The notes below the pieces were generated by a model that worked only from the letters and a program-made list of their open reading frames with translations, was not told the origin of the DNA and ran no database searches. Shown here one piece after another: positions 61,956 through 63,449 of a DNA stretch of 63,449 nucleotides; position 1 is the stretch's first letter, and the number at the start of each line of letters is the position of its first letter. Source of the DNA: VFKU01 sp964620045 (lineage in GTDB: Bacteria; Hydrogenedentota; Hydrogenedentia; Hydrogenedentales; GCA-2746185); contig CAZUJL010000025.1 in NCBI GenBank assembly GCA_964620045.1, positions 1-63,449 on the forward strand, read 5' to 3'. The position numbers and the translations under genes were made by a program.

Positions 61956-63050
61956 ATGGACGGCGAACGCTTGGGGGAAAAGCGGAAAAAAAGCGAGGGC
62001 GAAGTCTATCGCCACGCGATCCGCATGGTGTCCCCCGGCACGCACGTGCGCGAAGCGATCTCCCTCATCCTCCAAAGCCGCACGGGGGCGTTGCTGTGCT
62101 TCGGCGCACCGAAGCGCATGAGCGATCTCTCCGAAGGCGGCGTCATCGTCGACACTCCGTGCACGCCGCAGTTGTTGTACGAGCTCGCGAAAATGGACGG
62201 TGCGATTTTGCTGAACCATGACGGCACGCGCATCATCGCCGCGAACCGTTTCCTGCGTCCGCGCAGCAGCATCCCCACTTCCGAAACCGGCACGCGACAC
62301 ATTTCCGCGGAGCGCATGGCGCGCCAGGCGAAGTGCATCGTCGTCGCGGTGTCCGAGCGCCGCAACAGCGTGACGTTGTACGTAGGCGAACAAAAGCATG
62401 TGATGGACAGTTTGCCGACGTTGCTCAACCGCGCGACACAGGTGTTGCAAACAATCGAGCGATTCATCGATGCGTTGAACGAGAGTCTCGAAGATCTCAG
62501 CATGCGTGAGTTTCAGGACATGGTCACGATCTTCGACGTGTGCCGCACGATCCAGCGCTGGGAACGCGTGCGGCGCGCGGCGGCCGAGATGGAACCGTAT
62601 CTGCTCGAACTTGGCACCGAAGGCCGCCTCGTCGAATTGCAGTTGCAGGAAGTCATGGTCTCGGTGAGCACGGCCGAACTCGTGGTGCGCGACTTTTACA
62701 AGGACAGCGCCAAGACGAATTACACGCAGGTGGTCGAACGGCTGGCGGCGCTCGAAGAAAGCGAACTGCTCAAGCTCGGCAACATCAGCCAGATCCTCGG
62801 CTACGGCCCGAACCCCCGGACGGTGGACACCTACCTGTCGTCCCGCGGCTACCGGATCCTGGCCCAGACGCACCGCCTTGTGCCGCAGATTATCGACAAC
62901 CTCGTGACCCGGTTTGGGACGCTGCAGCAGATCCTGCGCGCCCCCAAGGAAGACCTGGTCCGGGTGGACGGCGTCGGCGAGGTCCTGGCCGAGCGTATCC
63001 GCTCCGGTTTGCACCTGCTTCAGAACCAGCTCGCGCTCGAACGGAGGTAA
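61956..63050 (+). CDS. disA: DNA integrity scanning protein DisA (diadenylate cyclase)
   Basis: From the ATG at 61956 (AGGGA upstream) the protein has 364 residues. The DAC domain has the DGA motif (MDGAILLNHDGT, near 81) and the RHR-type motif as GTRHISAERMA (near 113), in which the final Arg is Ile. A linker helical region and a C-terminal helix-hairpin-helix DNA-binding part (LVRVDGVGEVLAERIRSGLH) follow. DisA makes c-di-AMP and scans DNA. A changed RHR motif may alter activity. It ends directly before pyrD. Confidence 0.92.
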   Translation: MDGERLGEKRKKSEGEVYRHAIRMVSPGTHVREAISLILQSRTGALLCFGAPKRMSDLSEGGVIVDTPCTPQLLYELAKMDGAILLNHDGTRIIAANRFLRPRSSIPTSETGTRHISAERMARQAKCIVVAVSERRNSVTLYVGEQKHVMDSLPTLLNRATQVLQTIERFIDALNESLEDLSMREFQDMVTIFDVCRTIQRWERVRRAAAEMEPYLLELGTEGRLVELQLQEVMVSVSTAELVVRDFYKDSAKTNYTQVVERLAALEESELLKLGNISQILGYGPNPRTVDTYLSSRGYRILAQTHRLVPQIIDNLVTRFGTLQQILRAPKEDLVRVDGVGEVLAERIRSGLHLLQNQLALERR

Positions 63051-63053
63051 ACC

Positions 63054-63449
63054 ATCGCCTTCGACCCGCTAGACGCCGCCTACCGGCTGGCCCGGCCTCT
63101 CCTGTTCCGGTTTGATGCCGAGCAGGCGCACCGGTTAGGGACGAGGGTGCTCGGCGTCGCGGCGAACCTCCCTCTGTTTGGCCCGGCACTCGCCCGGCAC
63201 AACCAGGTCAAAGACCCACGGCTCGAACAGTCACTCCTCGGTCGCACCTTCCCGAACCCGGTCGGTCTCGCGGCGGGATTCGACAAAGACGCCGAACACA
63301 CCAGCGACTGGGCCATGCTCGGGTTTGGCTTCGCGGAAATCGGTGCCGTGACCCCGCGTGGACAGGACGGAAACGCCAAGCCCAGGCTGTTTCGCCTGAA
63401 ACAGTCTCGTTCCGTTCAGAATGCAATGGGCTTTAATAACGCAGGCATG
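63054..63449 (+). CDS. pyrD: Dihydroorotate dehydrogenase, class 2 (3' end beyond window), unusual ATC start
   Basis: The open frame begins after the in-frame TAA of disA and runs to the window edge. It encodes AYRLARPLLFRFDAEQAHRL, PNPVGLAAGFDKDAEH and LGFGFAEIGAVTPRGQDGN, the class 2 (membrane-bound, quinone-linked) PyrD pattern. No ATG, GTG or TTG lies near the expected start. A strong GGAGG (63043-63047) stands six bases before ATC at 63054; the next NTG is a CTG at 63087. ATC initiation or a base error at that codon are both possible. Confidence 0.88.
   Translation, partial: MAFDPLDAAYRLARPLLFRFDAEQAHRLGTRVLGVAANLPLFGPALARHNQVKDPRLEQSLLGRTFPNPVGLAAGFDKDAEHTSDWAMLGFGFAEIGAVTPRGQDGNAKPRLFRLKQSRSVQNAMGFNNAGM

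Noticed and set aside
1..63449. Prophage, integrase, insertion sequence or rRNA operon
   Set aside because: No integrase, transposase, terminase or capsid gene and no rRNA-like sequence was recognised. The S74 domain alone is not evidence of phage because bacterial proteins also carry it.

Overview
The window looks like chromosomal sequence of a GC-rich Gram-negative bacterium. The gene content is typical of planctomycete-like or Hydrogenedentes-like lineages: a large secreted parallel beta-helix protein with IPT/TIG and DNRLRE modules, a GH172 (DUF2961) enzyme, a Tat-exported ceramidase-like protein, and a type II pseudopilin-like protein with a C-terminal histidine/DG motif. An outer membrane is implied by a complete tripartite RND pump and many lipoproteins. 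The phylum is inferred from gene content only; there is no rRNA. A run of 10 Ns at 33032-33041 shows a scaffolded draft assembly, possibly a metagenome bin.

Layout. 1-5.4 kb: two secreted carbohydrate-related genes on the minus strand. 5.5-8.4 kb: a GntR (YtrA-type)-ABC-permease operon with a palindromic operator. 8.6-12.1 kb: a formyltransferase-like gene, hflK-hflC, and tRNA-Pro(CGG). 12.1-20.0 kb: a minus-strand heavy-metal efflux operon (His-rich protein, outer membrane factor, adaptor, RND pump, lipoprotein, DUF1259 protein). 20.3-24.3 kb: an aquaporin-like channel, a thioredoxin-fold protein, an Nramp-like transporter lacking the metal-binding motifs, and two very small proteins. 24.3-27.4 kb: a three-hairpin repeat, a DUF2971 gene of unusual composition and a GlcD/D-lactate dehydrogenase-like flavoprotein. 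27.4-30.8 kb: a mini Flp/Tad pilin locus (a 58-residue membrane protein, prepilin peptidase, two Flp pilins, degenerate GGDEF protein) next to an NtrC-like regulator without its GAFTGA loop; a sigma-54-like promoter precedes the locus.

31.0-36.2 kb: a fatty-acid activation/oxidation operon (TPR protein, acyl-CoA dehydrogenase, two acyl-CoA synthetases, one broken by the assembly gap). 36.5-40.1 kb: a PilZ-like protein, an HbpS/GlcG-like protein, a quinoprotein and an unknown protein. 40.2-47.8 kb: housekeeping and small enzymes (ychF, a duplicated pentapeptide-repeat protein, glycyl-tRNA synthetase, a DinB-like protein, rsgA, a VOC protein, a DNA-binding protein, tRNA-Ala). 47.9-57.5 kb: mostly secreted or surface proteins (beta-propeller-like protein, PEBP, nitrilase, YadA-head/S74 protein, bacilliredoxin-like protein, ceramidase-like protein, cupin, pseudopilin plus a decayed copy, ankyrin lipoprotein). 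57.6-63.4 kb: a NatA-type ATPase with a NatB-CPBP fusion permease, then lysA, disA and the start of pyrD.

The strongest candidates for something new are the histidine-rich CBA efflux operon with a double DUF1259 protein and an HHGH lipoprotein; the pilin locus pairing a sigma-54-like promoter with a regulator lacking GAFTGA; the covarying three-hairpin repeat; and the fused NatB-CPBP export permease.
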